NCBI RefSeq assembly: GCF_009826935.1
Contig: NZ_WUMN01000003.1
Location: 62,001-126,000, forward strand
From: Flavobacterium sp. Sd200
GTDB taxonomy: Bacteria; Bacteroidota; Bacteroidia; Flavobacteriales; Flavobacteriaceae
Direction: 5' to 3'
Length of the DNA stretch: 64,000 bases
Shown: positions 7,994-17,865 of the stretch, in pieces
Numbering within the stretch: the stretch's first letter is position 1
Layout: every line of letters begins with the position of its first letter
Translations under genes and position numbers: made by a program
Notes under the pieces: model-generated
Databases searched by the model: none
What the model was told of the DNA's origin: nothing
What the model saw: the letters and a program-made list of their open reading frames with translations, nothing else

Positions 7994-8590
7994 ATGTCAG
8001 TAAAAATAGTTGATCAGGATACTGAGCAGTTGATAAAGGAAACGGCAAAACGTGTGTTTTTTGCCGAGGGTCGCTTTAAGGCCACCACCCAGGAAATTGC
8101 AGATGCCGCGGGAGTAAACAGGACACTTATAAACTATTATTTCAGGTCGCGCAACAATCTTTTCGATATTGTTTTTGACGATGCCCAAAGGCAGGAGCAT
8201 GAAATGATGGAGAAGATAGTATTCAGCGATATGCCATTTAAAGAAAAAGTGAGCCGTCATCTGGATATTTTTTTCGAGCAAAGCAAGGAGTATCCATTTC
8301 TTGAAGCTTACATGGTAACGCAGATGAACCAGGGGACCTGCTATAAAGACAAAGATAAAATGAATGTGTTGCTCGATAAATTTTACCTTGAAATAGCATT
8401 GGAAATGGAAAAAGGCACCATACAAAAAATGAGGCCGGAGCAGTTTGTGTTAAATTTTGTGTCTTTAATGTCTTTCCCTTCATCAATGCGCACACTGTTA
8501 CAGGAAACCATGGGCTTTACAGAAGAAGGCTTTAATGCATTGTTGCAGGAGCGCAAAGAAATTATAATGAATATTTTATTTATTAAATAA
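7994..8590 (+). CDS. TetR/AcrR family regulator of the RND efflux operon
   Basis: This 198-residue protein has a TetR N-terminal domain. The HTH is ETAKRVFFAEGRFKATTQEIADAAGVNRTLINYYFRSRNNLF at about residues 14-55, and the C-terminal domain is helical. It lies 33 bp upstream of the TolC-like gene and shares the promoter at 7927-7956. The likely architecture is therefore an autoregulated tetR-tolC-mfp-rnd operon, as seen in many Bacteroidota. The palindrome at 7959-7974 is its probable binding site. The ligand is unknown. Confidence 0.9.
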   Translation: MSVKIVDQDTEQLIKETAKRVFFAEGRFKATTQEIADAAGVNRTLINYYFRSRNNLFDIVFDDAQRQEHEMMEKIVFSDMPFKEKVSRHLDIFFEQSKEYPFLEAYMVTQMNQGTCYKDKDKMNVLLDKFYLEIALEMEKGTIQKMRPEQFVLNFVSLMSFPSSMRTLLQETMGFTEEGFNALLQERKEIIMNILFIK

Positions 8591-8623
8591 AACCATCAAT
8601 TAAAATTCAATAACAGTTATTAC

Positions 8624-10000
8624 ATGAAAACCCTAATTAAAACCCCGTTCGGCTACCTTAACAGGCTCGCGGCAATTATGGTTCTTTTGGCTGCGCCATC
8701 GCTAATGGCACAGGAGCTTGGCAAAGAGCTTACGCTAAAAGATGCCGTTAATTATGCGTTGCAAAATAAGGCCGATGCTAAAAAGGCAAAGCTGGACGTA
8801 GAGAACAGCGAATACAAGATAGAAGAGGTGAGAGCCCGTGCATTGCCAACTATTACGGCAAATGGTAGTCTTACCTATAATCCTATATTACAATTAAATG
8901 CACTTCCCGGAGAGTTTTTTGGCGCTCCTGCCGGAACGGTTATTCTTGCGCCGTTAGGACAAAAGTGGAGTTCTATAGGAGGGGTAAACCTTACTCAGAA
9001 TATTTTTGACCAAACAGTGTTTACAGGCTTAAAGGCAGCTAAAACCACACGTGAGTTTTATCAGATAAACGCCCAGCTTACAGAGGAGCAGGTTATAGAG
9101 CGTGTGGCAAACAATTACTACCAGGTGTATGTGCAGCGTGAAAAACTTAAGGTTTTAGACAGTACTTTTAAGAATACTACTGAGGTAAGGAATATTATTA
9201 AAGGTCAGTTCGATAACGGTCTTGCCCGTAAGATAGACCTTGATCGCATGAATGTAAACCTTAATAACATTCAAACCCAGCGTCAGCAGGTTGTTAATGC
9301 TGTACAACTACAGGAAAACACCCTTAAGTTTTATATGGGGATGCCTATAGAGACCAAGATCGTTATACCTCAAAAAGAGTTTTCGGTTACGCCACTCAAC
9401 CTTAACGACAAGCCTAATGTGGAGAACAGGACAGAATATCAGTTGCTGAAAAAACAGGAACAGCTGTATGTATTTAATAAAAAAGCCATGCAGGCAGATT
9501 ATTATCCTAAGTTGTCTTTAACGGCAGGCTATAACTATATAGGACAGGGACCGGAAATGCCATGGTTTAAAAAACCGTCAGACAATGTGTATTGGTCAGA
9601 TTTCTCGACTATCGGGGCTAATTTATCGGTGCCAATATTTAACGGTTTTGCAACAAGATCAAAGGTAAGGCAGGCTAATATAGACATCAAAAAGACGGAG
9701 GAAGATATTAAAGACACCAAACTGTCTCTCGACCTGGCTTTTGAAAACGCCAAAACACAGATAAACAACAGCCTTATTACGATTAAAAATCAAAAAGAAA
9801 ATGTGCAGCTTGCCCAGGAAGTGTTAGACAATACACAAAACAACTACCAACAGGGATTAGCATCTTTGACAGACCTTCTTGATTCAGAGAACTCATATAT
9901 AGAGGCACAAAACAATTATACATCGGCACTGCTTGATTTTAAACTGGCCGAAATTCAACTTATAAAAGCTAAAGGCGAATTACAAACCCTTAAAAATTAA
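8624..10000 (+). CDS. TolC-family outer-membrane efflux protein
   Basis: This 458-residue protein has a signal peptide ending near SLMAQ. It has two OEP repeats (about residues 35-230 and 255-450). Each has a long alpha-hairpin with heptad pattern (VNYALQNKADAKKAKLDVENSEYKIEEVRARALPTI; YNYIGQGPEMPW in the barrel part). The C-terminal ...ALLDFKLAEIQLIKAKGELQTL is the standard final helix. It forms the trimeric outer-membrane exit duct for the adaptor and pump encoded immediately downstream, with a 6-bp gap to the adaptor gene. Confidence 0.95.
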   Translation: MKTLIKTPFGYLNRLAAIMVLLAAPSLMAQELGKELTLKDAVNYALQNKADAKKAKLDVENSEYKIEEVRARALPTITANGSLTYNPILQLNALPGEFFGAPAGTVILAPLGQKWSSIGGVNLTQNIFDQTVFTGLKAAKTTREFYQINAQLTEEQVIERVANNYYQVYVQREKLKVLDSTFKNTTEVRNIIKGQFDNGLARKIDLDRMNVNLNNIQTQRQQVVNAVQLQENTLKFYMGMPIETKIVIPQKEFSVTPLNLNDKPNVENRTEYQLLKKQEQLYVFNKKAMQADYYPKLSLTAGYNYIGQGPEMPWFKKPSDNVYWSDFSTIGANLSVPIFNGFATRSKVRQANIDIKKTEEDIKDTKLSLDLAFENAKTQINNSLITIKNQKENVQLAQEVLDNTQNNYQQGLASLTDLLDSENSYIEAQNNYTSALLDFKLAEIQLIKAKGELQTLKN

Positions 10001-10006
10001 CAACCA

Positions 10007-11065
10007 ATGAAAAAGATAGTTTATATAGTAGTAATAGCGGCAGTAATTGGCGGAGGCTATTTGATACTTAATAAAAATAAAGCCAAGAACGAAGAAGAAA
10101 CGGCAATTGTAGCCCAGCAAAACAGCTCGGTAGCGGTGCGTGTGGCAACAGCTAAAAACGAAGCTCCGGATCTTTCATATACAGCAAACGGAACTTTTGA
10201 GGCTTCTCAGCAACTGGAGTTCCCTGCCGAAAATAACGGTCGTGTTACTAAAGTATTGGTAGATGAAGGTGATGCCGTTAGAGTAGGGCAGGTGCTTGCT
10301 GTTATAAAAGGCGATCAGCTAAACATACAGCTAAGCAATGCAAAAGCAGCTTATGAAAATGCTAAGAGCGATGCGCAGCGTTATGAAAATGCCTTTAAAA
10401 CAGGCGGTGTAACCCAGCAGCAGCTTGATCAGGCAAAATTGGCACTTACTAACGCAAAGGCTCAGTACGACCAAACAAAAATTAGCCTTGGCGATGCCAG
10501 CATTAAATCGAGCATTAATGGTATAGTTAACAAACGCAATATAGAGCCGGGCAGCGTAGTGTCTCCGGGTACAGTGTTGTTTGAACTTGTAAACGTTAGC
10601 ACACTAAAACTAAAAGTAAATGTTCCTGAAAGCCAGGTAGCATCTCTTAAAGTTGGCAACACCGTAAAAGCTACCGCAAGTGTTTATCCTGATAAAGAGT
10701 TTAGCGGAAAAATAACTTTTATTGCCCCTAAGGCAGACGGATCTTTAAACTTCCCGGTAGAAATTACTATAGCCAATAACCCTAACAACGAGCTTAAGGC
10801 AGGTATGTATGGTTCGGCTGTGTTTGGAACATCTTCTAAACAGCCATCAGTACTAACTGTGCCACGCACGGCTTTTGTGGGCGGTGTGGGTAACAACCAG
10901 ATATTTGTGGTTAAAGACAGCGTGGCAAAACTTACTAAAGTTACTGCAGGGCGCATATTTGGCGAAGAGGTAGAGGTGCTTAAAGGCATTAATGAAGGCG
11001 AGGTTGTAGTAACCAGCGGACAGATAAATCTTGCCGACGGCAGTAAAGTAAGTGTTATAAAATAA
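10007..11065 (+). CDS. RND efflux periplasmic adaptor (membrane fusion protein)
   Basis: This 352-residue protein has one N-terminal membrane anchor (IVYIVVIAAVIGGGYLIL). The order is that of HlyD/AcrA-type adaptors. A biotinyl-lipoyl-like half (QLEFPAENNGRVTKVLVDEGDAVRVGQVLAVI) is followed by a short coiled-coil hairpin at about residues 100-155. The second lipoyl half contains SSINGIVNKRNIEPGSVVSPGTVLFELV. Beta-barrel and membrane-proximal domains end in GINEGEVVVTSGQINLADGSKVSV. It bridges the inner-membrane pump to the TolC-like duct. Confidence 0.95.
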   Translation: MKKIVYIVVIAAVIGGGYLILNKNKAKNEEETAIVAQQNSSVAVRVATAKNEAPDLSYTANGTFEASQQLEFPAENNGRVTKVLVDEGDAVRVGQVLAVIKGDQLNIQLSNAKAAYENAKSDAQRYENAFKTGGVTQQQLDQAKLALTNAKAQYDQTKISLGDASIKSSINGIVNKRNIEPGSVVSPGTVLFELVNVSTLKLKVNVPESQVASLKVGNTVKATASVYPDKEFSGKITFIAPKADGSLNFPVEITIANNPNNELKAGMYGSAVFGTSSKQPSVLTVPRTAFVGGVGNNQIFVVKDSVAKLTKVTAGRIFGEEVEVLKGINEGEVVVTSGQINLADGSKVSVIK

Positions 11066-11163
11066 AAAAAGCCCCCCAACCCCCAAAGGGGGAGTAAGGC
11101 TATTGTTTAAACATCAGGCAGGGCAACCTGAAACCTGAAACTTTAAACTTTAAACTATAAAAA
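11066..11163 (+). repeat. Dispersed-type repeat elements between adaptor and pump genes
   Basis: This 98-bp intercistronic spacer holds a G/C block whose core CCCCCAAAGGGGG (11080-11092) is a perfect hairpin. It then has short tandem units (CCTGAAA twice, CTTTAAA twice). Both look like dispersed Flavobacterium-type intergenic repeats rather than coding DNA. The G/C hairpin has no T-run after it, so it is unlikely to be a strong terminator but could alter the adaptor:pump expression ratio. Confidence 0.6.
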
Positions 11164-14100
11164 ATGAAAATAGCAGAAATATCAATAAAACGGCCAACGC
11201 TTATTATAGTGTTGTTCACGATACTTACTTTGGGCGGTATTTACAGCTACAGCAGCCTTAGCTACGAGCTGATCCCTAAGTTTGAAGTAAACGTTATAAC
11301 CATCAGTACGGTATATCCGGGTGCATCGCCAGGTGAAGTAGAGAATACACTGACCAAGAAGGTGGAAGATGCGGTGTCATCGCTCGAATTAGTAAAAAAA
11401 GTTGAGTCTAAGTCTTACGAAAGCCTTTCGGTAGTTATGGTAACGCTTCAGCCTGAAGCCGATGCCGATTACTCGCTTAATGATGCGCAGCGAAAAATCA
11501 ACGCCATTGAAAAAGACCTTCCTGAAGATGCCGATCCGCCATCACTTGTAAAATTCTCATTGAGCGACCTTCCTGTAGTAACCCTTGGTGCTACCGGTAA
11601 AATGGATGAGGTTGCTTTTTATGATCTTTTGGATAAAAAGATCGAACCCATACTTGCCCGCGTAAGCGGTGTGGCACAGGTAACCCTTGTAGGTGGCGAA
11701 GAGCGCGAAATACAGGTAAACCTTGACAAAGACAAATTAAAAGGCTACGGTCTTAGCATACCACAGGTACAACAGGCGGTATTGGGCAGTAACCTTGACT
11801 TTCCTACAGGTAGTGTAAAAACCCGTGAGAACAGTATGCTTGTGCGCCTTGCAGGTAAATACCGCGATGTAGAAGAAATGCGTAACCTTGTAGTGTCTTC
11901 TAAAAATGGCATACAGGTGCGTTTGGGTCAGGTGGCCGATGTACAGGATAGCCAGAAAGAAGCTGAGAAAATAGCCCGCGTGAACCGTAAAAGTGCTATT
12001 GCAATACAAATTACAAAACAAACTGATGCCAATGCGGTACAGGTAAGTGAAGATATACATGCCATTATATCTAAAATTGAAAAGGATTATGCTAAAGAAG
12101 GGCTTAAGCTTGAAGTGGCTAACGATACTTCTGAATTTACCCTTGTTGCAGCCGAAGGTGTAATACACGATTTATTCCTTGCGGTATTCCTTGTGGCGTT
12201 TGTAATGTTGTTCTTCCTGCACTCGCTAAGGAACGCTCTTATAGTAATGGTGTCTATCCCGGCATCGCTTATTGCTACATTTATTGGTATCTCATTAATG
12301 GGCTATACGCTTAACCTGATGAGCTTACTTGGTCTATCGCTCGTGGTAGGTATTCTTGTGGATGACGCCATTGTGGTACTCGAAAATATTTACCGCCACA
12401 TGGAAATGGGCAAAAGCCGAATTCGTGCTGCCTATGACGGTACTGCCGAAATTGGCTTTACAGTATCGGCAATTACATTGGTAATTGTGGTGGTATTCCT
12501 TCCAATTGCATTGAGTACCGGCCTTGTGAGTGATATCATCAAGCAATTCTGTGTAGTGGTGGTAATTGCAACAATGCTATCGTTGCTGTCATCGTTTACA
12601 CTTATTCCATGGTTATCTTCCCGCTTTGGTAAGCTGGAGCACATAACAGGCAAAAATATTTTTGGACGCATTATTCTTGGTTTCGAAAAAGGTCTGGACA
12701 GTTTTACCCACTGGGTTACGGATATCCTTAAATGGTCGCTTGCCTCAAGGTGGCGCAAAATCATCAGCCTTTTAGTAGCGGTAGGATTATTCTTTGGCTC
12801 GTTAATGATAGCCGGTAATTTTATTGGTGGCGAGTTCTTCCCTAAATTAGACAGGGGCCAGTTCATGGTACAGATGGAGTTGCCAAAAGATGCATCGCTT
12901 GAGCAAACCAACCTGCTAATGCAGAAAGCCGAGGATTATCTTGCTTCTAAAAAAGAGGTAAAATCGTTAGTAACAACTGTGGGTCAAACCAGTGAAGGTA
13001 TGGCAGGATCTCAAAGTACCGCTTATAAAGCCGAGATTACAGTAACGCTTGTAGATGCAGAACAACGTGCAGACAACTCGTTTGTGTATGCTGCAAAAAC
13101 CAAACGCGAACTTCAAAAAGAGCTTGTAGGGGCTAAGATTAAAACTGTGCCGGTAAGTATAATGGGTGGTGCAGATGAAGCACCAATTGCACTTACCGTA
13201 ACCGGAAATGATTTTGAAAGTGCTTCGGCTTTTGCAGAAAAAGCTGCTGCCGAACTTGCAAAAATACCGGGAGCTACAGAGATAAAACTAACATCAGAAT
13301 CGGGATCGCCGGAGGTAGACGTTAAGGTGGACCGTGATAAAATGTCATCGCTTGGCTTAGATCTGCAAACGGTGGGTATGACCATGCAAACGGCATTTAA
13401 CGGTAATACCGATGGTAAATTCCGTGCAGGTCAGTATGAATATGATATCAATATACGTTTTGGCGAGTACAACCGTATGAACATAGACGACGTGCGCAAC
13501 ATGACGTTTATAAACTCTGCGGGGCTTGAAGTAAAACTAAGCCAGTTTGCCGATATTACCGAAGGTTCGGGCCCAAGTTTGCTGGAAAGGCGCGATAAAA
13601 GTACATCGGTTACTATACAGGGACAGGCAATTGGCCGCCCGGTAGGTACTGTAGCTACAGAGTGGGAAGCTATTTTTAGTAAAATGGATCGCCCTGCAGG
13701 TGTAAATTATATTTGGGGGGGCGACATGGAAAACCAAAGCGAAGGTTTTGGTACGCTTGGAGTTGCTTTGCTTGCAGCTATTATATTGGTATATCTTGTA
13801 ATGGTGGCACTGTATGACAGCTTTGTATATCCGTTCGTGGTATTGTTCTCTGTACCGCTGTCGTTCATCGGGGCGCTGTTGGCACTGGCGTTAACCAATA
13901 ATTCATTAAACATCTTTACCATATTGGGTATCATCATGCTTATTGGTCTTGTGTGTAAAAATGCGATATTACTTGTTGACTTTACAAACCACCGTAAATC
14001 AGAAGGAGAAAGTACTTTTAATGCACTGGTACAGGCCAACCACGCCCGTCTTCGCCCTATATTGATGACAACCATTGCGATGGTATTTGGTATGATCCCT

Positions 14101-14337
14101 ATTGCACTTGCCAAAGGTGGTGCAGCGCAAATGAACAATGGTCTTGCATGGGTAATTATTGGTGGACTGCTAAGTTCGCTTTTCCTTACCCTTATTATAG
14201 TTCCGGTGGTGTACTCCATATTTGACAGCCTTATTGCACGTTTCTCTAAGAAAGAGAAAATTGATTATGCAGCAGAAATGGTTGCCGATTATGAGCACCG
14301 CGAACTTAGTGATGATGGCTTTACCGCAAAGCACTAA
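11164..14337 (+). CDS. RND efflux pump, inner-membrane permease (AcrB/HAE1 type)
   Basis: This 1057-residue protein has the usual RND length and layout: TM1 (RPTLIIVLFTILTLGGIYSY), porter domain, TM2-6, a central cytoplasmic helix, TM7, a second porter domain and TM8-12. The proton relay signature is in TM4: GLSLVVGILVDDAIVVLENI, with the Asp pair. The matching TM10/11 segment is GIIMLIGLVCKNAILLVDFTN. PTLRPILMTTIAM-type sequence (RLRPILMTTIAMVFGMIP) follows. It is a proton-driven drug or lipid exporter working with the adaptor and TolC-like protein just upstream. A terminator follows at 14357-14391. Confidence 0.96.
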   Translation: MKIAEISIKRPTLIIVLFTILTLGGIYSYSSLSYELIPKFEVNVITISTVYPGASPGEVENTLTKKVEDAVSSLELVKKVESKSYESLSVVMVTLQPEADADYSLNDAQRKINAIEKDLPEDADPPSLVKFSLSDLPVVTLGATGKMDEVAFYDLLDKKIEPILARVSGVAQVTLVGGEEREIQVNLDKDKLKGYGLSIPQVQQAVLGSNLDFPTGSVKTRENSMLVRLAGKYRDVEEMRNLVVSSKNGIQVRLGQVADVQDSQKEAEKIARVNRKSAIAIQITKQTDANAVQVSEDIHAIISKIEKDYAKEGLKLEVANDTSEFTLVAAEGVIHDLFLAVFLVAFVMLFFLHSLRNALIVMVSIPASLIATFIGISLMGYTLNLMSLLGLSLVVGILVDDAIVVLENIYRHMEMGKSRIRAAYDGTAEIGFTVSAITLVIVVVFLPIALSTGLVSDIIKQFCVVVVIATMLSLLSSFTLIPWLSSRFGKLEHITGKNIFGRIILGFEKGLDSFTHWVTDILKWSLASRWRKIISLLVAVGLFFGSLMIAGNFIGGEFFPKLDRGQFMVQMELPKDASLEQTNLLMQKAEDYLASKKEVKSLVTTVGQTSEGMAGSQSTAYKAEITVTLVDAEQRADNSFVYAAKTKRELQKELVGAKIKTVPVSIMGGADEAPIALTVTGNDFESASAFAEKAAAELAKIPGATEIKLTSESGSPEVDVKVDRDKMSSLGLDLQTVGMTMQTAFNGNTDGKFRAGQYEYDINIRFGEYNRMNIDDVRNMTFINSAGLEVKLSQFADITEGSGPSLLERRDKSTSVTIQGQAIGRPVGTVATEWEAIFSKMDRPAGVNYIWGGDMENQSEGFGTLGVALLAAIILVYLVMVALYDSFVYPFVVLFSVPLSFIGALLALALTNNSLNIFTILGIIMLIGLVCKNAILLVDFTNHRKSEGESTFNALVQANHARLRPILMTTIAMVFGMIPIALAKGGAAQMNNGLAWVIIGGLLSSLFLTLIIVPVVYSIFDSLIARFSKKEKIDYAAEMVADYEHRELSDDGFTAKH

Positions 14338-14356
14338 ATATTAATTGTTTGTACTT

Positions 14357-14391
14357 TAAAAGCCCTGATGCAATGCATCAGGGCTTTTATT
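14357..14391 (+). terminator. Rho-independent terminator after the efflux operon
   Basis: GCCCTGATGCA / TGCATCAGGGC form a perfect stem with a very short loop, flanked by A-run and T-run (TTTTATTTTT). It ends the tetR-tolC-mfp-rnd unit. Confidence 0.9.
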
Positions 14392-14542
14392 TTTCAAAAT
14401 AATCACGTTTTGTTATAAAAATCTTACACATAAAAACCCTTATTGTTTGAAGTATTTTTATTATTTGTGAATTAAAATTTTTAATCTTAAAATTAAAATC
14501 TAAAAACAATGTTTTAATGTACGGTAAATATAGAAATATTGG

Positions 14543-14566
14543 TTTATTTAGAATAAATAAAAATAA
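14543..14566 (+). promoter_or_regulatory. AT-rich possible Fur-type operator before the siderophore receptor
   Basis: The segment from 14543 contains interrupted inverted arms TTTATTTAGAATAAATAAA just upstream of the -33 element of the receptor promoter. Position and gene function would suit an iron repressor, but the base composition is so AT-rich that chance is a real alternative. Confidence 0.25.
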
Positions 14567-14567
14567 G

Positions 14568-14599
14568 TTTGTTCAGGAGTTATGCGTGCATTACATTTG
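14568..14599 (+). promoter_or_regulatory. Predicted promoter of the siderophore receptor operon
   Basis: TTTG (14568-14571), 20 nt, TACATTTG (14592-14599), a full Bacteroidota consensus. It overlaps an in-frame TTG at 14569, showing that translation must begin downstream at ATG 14623. Confidence 0.7.
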
Positions 14600-14622
14600 T
14601 AGCCGAAAATCCAAAAACAAAC

Positions 14623-17067
14623 ATGATGAGTACAACTACATTTAAAAAACTGTTACTGAGCTTAATGCTTCTGTTTGGAGCAACCCTTTGGGCTCAGGAA
14701 CGTGCATCGCTTAGCGGTACGGTTACCCTTAGTGATAACACTGCTGCCGAAAACATATCGGTAGCGTTAAAAGGCACTAATTATGGTGCTGTTACCAATA
14801 CACAGGGTAATTTTGAGATTAAAAATATTAAGCCGGGCTCTTATGTATTGCGCATTACTGCTGTAGGCATTAAAACGGTTGAAGAGCAAATTACACTTGC
14901 TTCCGGAGAAAAAGCTACTAAAAACGTTACGTTATCTGAAAATCAGGAACAGCTAAACGAGGTGGTTATTAATGGAAACAAGAATAAGTATAAAACAGAC
15001 AAGCCCTCTACTACACTACGTTTAGATGCTCCTGTTTTAGAAATACCGCAAAACATTCAAATTGTTAGCAATCAAACACTACAGGATCAGCAAATAATCA
15101 GCATGAGCGATGGCCTTATCCGCAACGTTAGTGGTGCTGTTCGCCTTGAGCACTGGGGCGACCTGTATGCAAATATCACTATGAGAGGATCGCAAATACA
15201 GGCTTTCCGTAACGGTTTCAATGTGGTTTCATCATTCTGGGGTCCGTTAACCGAAGACATGAGTTTTGTAGACCATATAGAGTTTGTAAAAGGTCCGGCA
15301 GGATTTATGATTAGCAGTGGCGACCCATCGGGTTTATATAATGTGGTTACTAAAAAACCTACAGGCCAAACTAAAGGAGAAGCCAGCATGACTTTGGGCA
15401 GCTTCGACCTTTTCCGTACTACACTTGACCTTGACGGTAAGCTAAGCGAAGACGGTAAACTGTTATACCGCCTTAATGTATCGGCTCAAAATAAAGGTTC
15501 GCACCGTCCTTATGAACATAACGACCGTTATGTTATTGCTCCGGTAGTGTCATATCAGTTTGACGACAGGACTAAACTTACTTTTGAATACAATTACCAG
15601 CGTGCCAATATGACCGAGGTAGGTTCATATTATGTTTATGGGCCGCACTATGCCTCATTAAGCAGGGATTTTACCCTTACACAACCTGGAATTCCTGATA
15701 CAAAAATAAACGACCACAGTTTTTATGCCATGTTTGAGCATAATATAGATGATAACTGGAAAGTAACTGCACAGGCTTCTTATTTTAAATACCTGCAGGA
15801 AGGTTACAGCTCTTGGCCTACTGCCGTAGGACCGGGCCCTGTAGATGTTAACTGGGATGGTGCTGCTGATTTTACTTTAGGTAATGGAGAGATTATTCGT
15901 AATGTTGGCGTATGGGATGCAGAAAGCACCATGAAACTTGGCCAGGCTTTTGTAAATGGTAAATTCCAGACAGGACCTGTTAGCCATAAAATACTTGCCG
16001 GTCTTGACCTTGGAAGCAAAGACTATATGGCAGACTGGGGGCAAAGCCACGATCTTGACACACCGGACAATCCTTTCAATGTGTTTAACCCAACCTATGG
16101 TGCGCCTGTAAATGGCTATCCTGTTTTTGACCGCAGCAGGCCTCTTGCAGAAAGAGCAGCGGCAATTGGCGGACTTATGAATTCCCGTTACAGCGCAGGC
16201 TACCTACAGGATGAATTAGGATTTTTTGAAAATAAACTGCGCCTTACACTTGCAGGCCGCTATACTTATGTAAGTCAGGCAAGCTGGGGTGGAGCTCCAA
16301 TATCAGATAAACATATAACACCGCGTGTTGGTTTAAGCTATACTATAGATGAGCATACTTCTGCTTATGCTTTATACGATCAGGCATTTACGCCGCAGGG
16401 TGGTGTAATGAGCAATGGCAGCGCGCCAAAACCACTTACAGGTAATAACCGTGAAATTGGTGTTAAGAGAGATTGGTTTGACGGAAAATGGAGCACTACA
16501 CTTTCTGCTTACAGTATTTTGAAGAAAAATGAAACCATGTCTGATCCTAACAACCCTACACAGTTTGTTATAGTGTTTGGTGAGAGAAGAGCAGAGGGTA
16601 TTGAGTTTGATGCAAGAGGCGAAATTATACCGGGCCTTAACCTTATAGCTAACTACGCCTTTACAGAATCTACCGTTACTAAAGTTAATAATCCTGATTT
16701 AGGTATCAATGTAGGCGATATAGTTCCGGGATATGCAAAGCATACTGCTAATGCATGGCTTACTTATGCCATACAGAATGGCAAACTAAAAGGTCTTGGT
16801 GCATCGGCCGGATTTACTTTCCTTGGAGACAGGGAAACAGACACATGGAGCCCGGGTGCAGAAAGGCTTCCTGATTACTTTAAGCTTGACGGTGGTCTTT
16901 CTTATGAAAGAGGGAAAGTTAAGTTTACTGCCAATATGTTCAATATACTTAATAAATACCTGTATAGCGGATCATCATATGGTACTAATCTTGACGGAAC
17001 AAGTATTTATTACTGGCAAAGCGAACCTCCCCGCAACGTGAGGTTAGGCATAACATATAAATTCTAA
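14623..17067 (+). CDS. TonB-dependent siderophore receptor
   Basis: With ATG 14623 the protein has 814 residues. The signal peptide ends at LWAQ. An N-terminal carboxypeptidase-regulatory-like domain follows (SLSGTVTLSDNTAAENISVALKGTNYGAVTN, about residues 30-105). Then comes the plug (LEIPQNIQIVSNQTLQDQQIISMSDGLIRNVSGA) and a 22-stranded barrel ending in PRNVRLGITYKF. The plug motif FVKGPAGFMISSGDPSGLYNVVTKKP is characteristic of the FhuA/FecA-type siderophore receptor class. It imports ferric siderophores using TonB energy. The downstream DUF4198 and PepSY-TM genes support iron acquisition. Confidence 0.92.
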   Translation: MMSTTTFKKLLLSLMLLFGATLWAQERASLSGTVTLSDNTAAENISVALKGTNYGAVTNTQGNFEIKNIKPGSYVLRITAVGIKTVEEQITLASGEKATKNVTLSENQEQLNEVVINGNKNKYKTDKPSTTLRLDAPVLEIPQNIQIVSNQTLQDQQIISMSDGLIRNVSGAVRLEHWGDLYANITMRGSQIQAFRNGFNVVSSFWGPLTEDMSFVDHIEFVKGPAGFMISSGDPSGLYNVVTKKPTGQTKGEASMTLGSFDLFRTTLDLDGKLSEDGKLLYRLNVSAQNKGSHRPYEHNDRYVIAPVVSYQFDDRTKLTFEYNYQRANMTEVGSYYVYGPHYASLSRDFTLTQPGIPDTKINDHSFYAMFEHNIDDNWKVTAQASYFKYLQEGYSSWPTAVGPGPVDVNWDGAADFTLGNGEIIRNVGVWDAESTMKLGQAFVNGKFQTGPVSHKILAGLDLGSKDYMADWGQSHDLDTPDNPFNVFNPTYGAPVNGYPVFDRSRPLAERAAAIGGLMNSRYSAGYLQDELGFFENKLRLTLAGRYTYVSQASWGGAPISDKHITPRVGLSYTIDEHTSAYALYDQAFTPQGGVMSNGSAPKPLTGNNREIGVKRDWFDGKWSTTLSAYSILKKNETMSDPNNPTQFVIVFGERRAEGIEFDARGEIIPGLNLIANYAFTESTVTKVNNPDLGINVGDIVPGYAKHTANAWLTYAIQNGKLKGLGASAGFTFLGDRETDTWSPGAERLPDYFKLDGGLSYERGKVKFTANMFNILNKYLYSGSSYGTNLDGTSIYYWQSEPPRNVRLGITYKF

Positions 17068-17118
17068 ACCAACAATAATACCTCTGCCTTTACCGGCAGG
17101 GGTTTTTACCTTTTTATC

Positions 17119-17853
17119 ATGAAAAAATATATTTTACTGCTATTAGCCTTTATCTCATCGGCTCCCGTGTTTGCACATTTTATGTGGGTAGAGACCAATC
17201 CTGTAGGAACTTTAAACAAAAAACAGGAAGTAAAAGTTTTCTTTGGCGAATATACTTATGGGCTTCAGGAAAAAGTAAATGGAGAGTCTTTTGAAAAAAT
17301 GAAGAATTTTGAGGTATGGGCTGTATCTCCAAGCGGAGAAAAAACAGCCATACAAATGCAGCCGGGCGAATTGTTTTACAGTGGCTACTTTATGCCAAAA
17401 GCTAACGGCACTTATACTATTGTGCTTAACAACAATAAAATTGATGTTATAGACTATACTCAATATGATTTTGGTATTTTTAAAACGCATTACCATAGCA
17501 CGGCAAAAGTAGTTGTGGGTGGGAATGCCGGGAACAGTGCGTCGGTTAACCCTGACGGGCTTGCCGTTGTAGATGCCACGAAAAAACTATCTTCCGAAAA
17601 AGGAGAAACAACGCTTACTGTATTTTATAAAGGGCAGCCTGCAAAAGAAACCGAAGTTACTATATTTGTGGCAGACCAGTGGAGCAAAAAACTTACTACA
17701 GATGAGAATGGTACTGTAAAATTTGTACTGCCGTGGAATACAAAATATGTAGTTGAGGTTAGCAAAAAAGAAGAAGTTCCGGGAAAGTATAACGGTAAAG
17801 ACTATCAGTTTATATACCATTGTGCAACCTATACACTGCCTTTGGGTAAATAA
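17119..17853 (+). CDS. DUF4198-type exported protein
   Basis: This 244-residue protein has a signal peptide (MKKYILLLLAFISSAPVFA) directly followed by HFMWVETNP, the start typical of DUF4198 proteins, where the new N-terminal His may bind metal. A C-terminal Ig-like segment contains KGQPAKETEVTIFVADQWSKKLTTDENGTVKFVLPWNTKYVVEV. Members commonly lie next to TonB receptors for metal complexes. It sits 51 bp after the siderophore receptor and 12 bp before the PepSY-TM gene. A periplasmic metal-handling role is plausible but not demonstrated by the sequence. Confidence 0.8.
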   Translation: MKKYILLLLAFISSAPVFAHFMWVETNPVGTLNKKQEVKVFFGEYTYGLQEKVNGESFEKMKNFEVWAVSPSGEKTAIQMQPGELFYSGYFMPKANGTYTIVLNNNKIDVIDYTQYDFGIFKTHYHSTAKVVVGGNAGNSASVNPDGLAVVDATKKLSSEKGETTLTVFYKGQPAKETEVTIFVADQWSKKLTTDENGTVKFVLPWNTKYVVEVSKKEEVPGKYNGKDYQFIYHCATYTLPLGK

Positions 17854-17865
17854 AGAAAACGGCCG

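Noticed and set aside
14569..14622. TTG start for the siderophore receptor
   Set aside because: Lies between the -33 and -7 elements; ATG 14623 begins the signal peptide.
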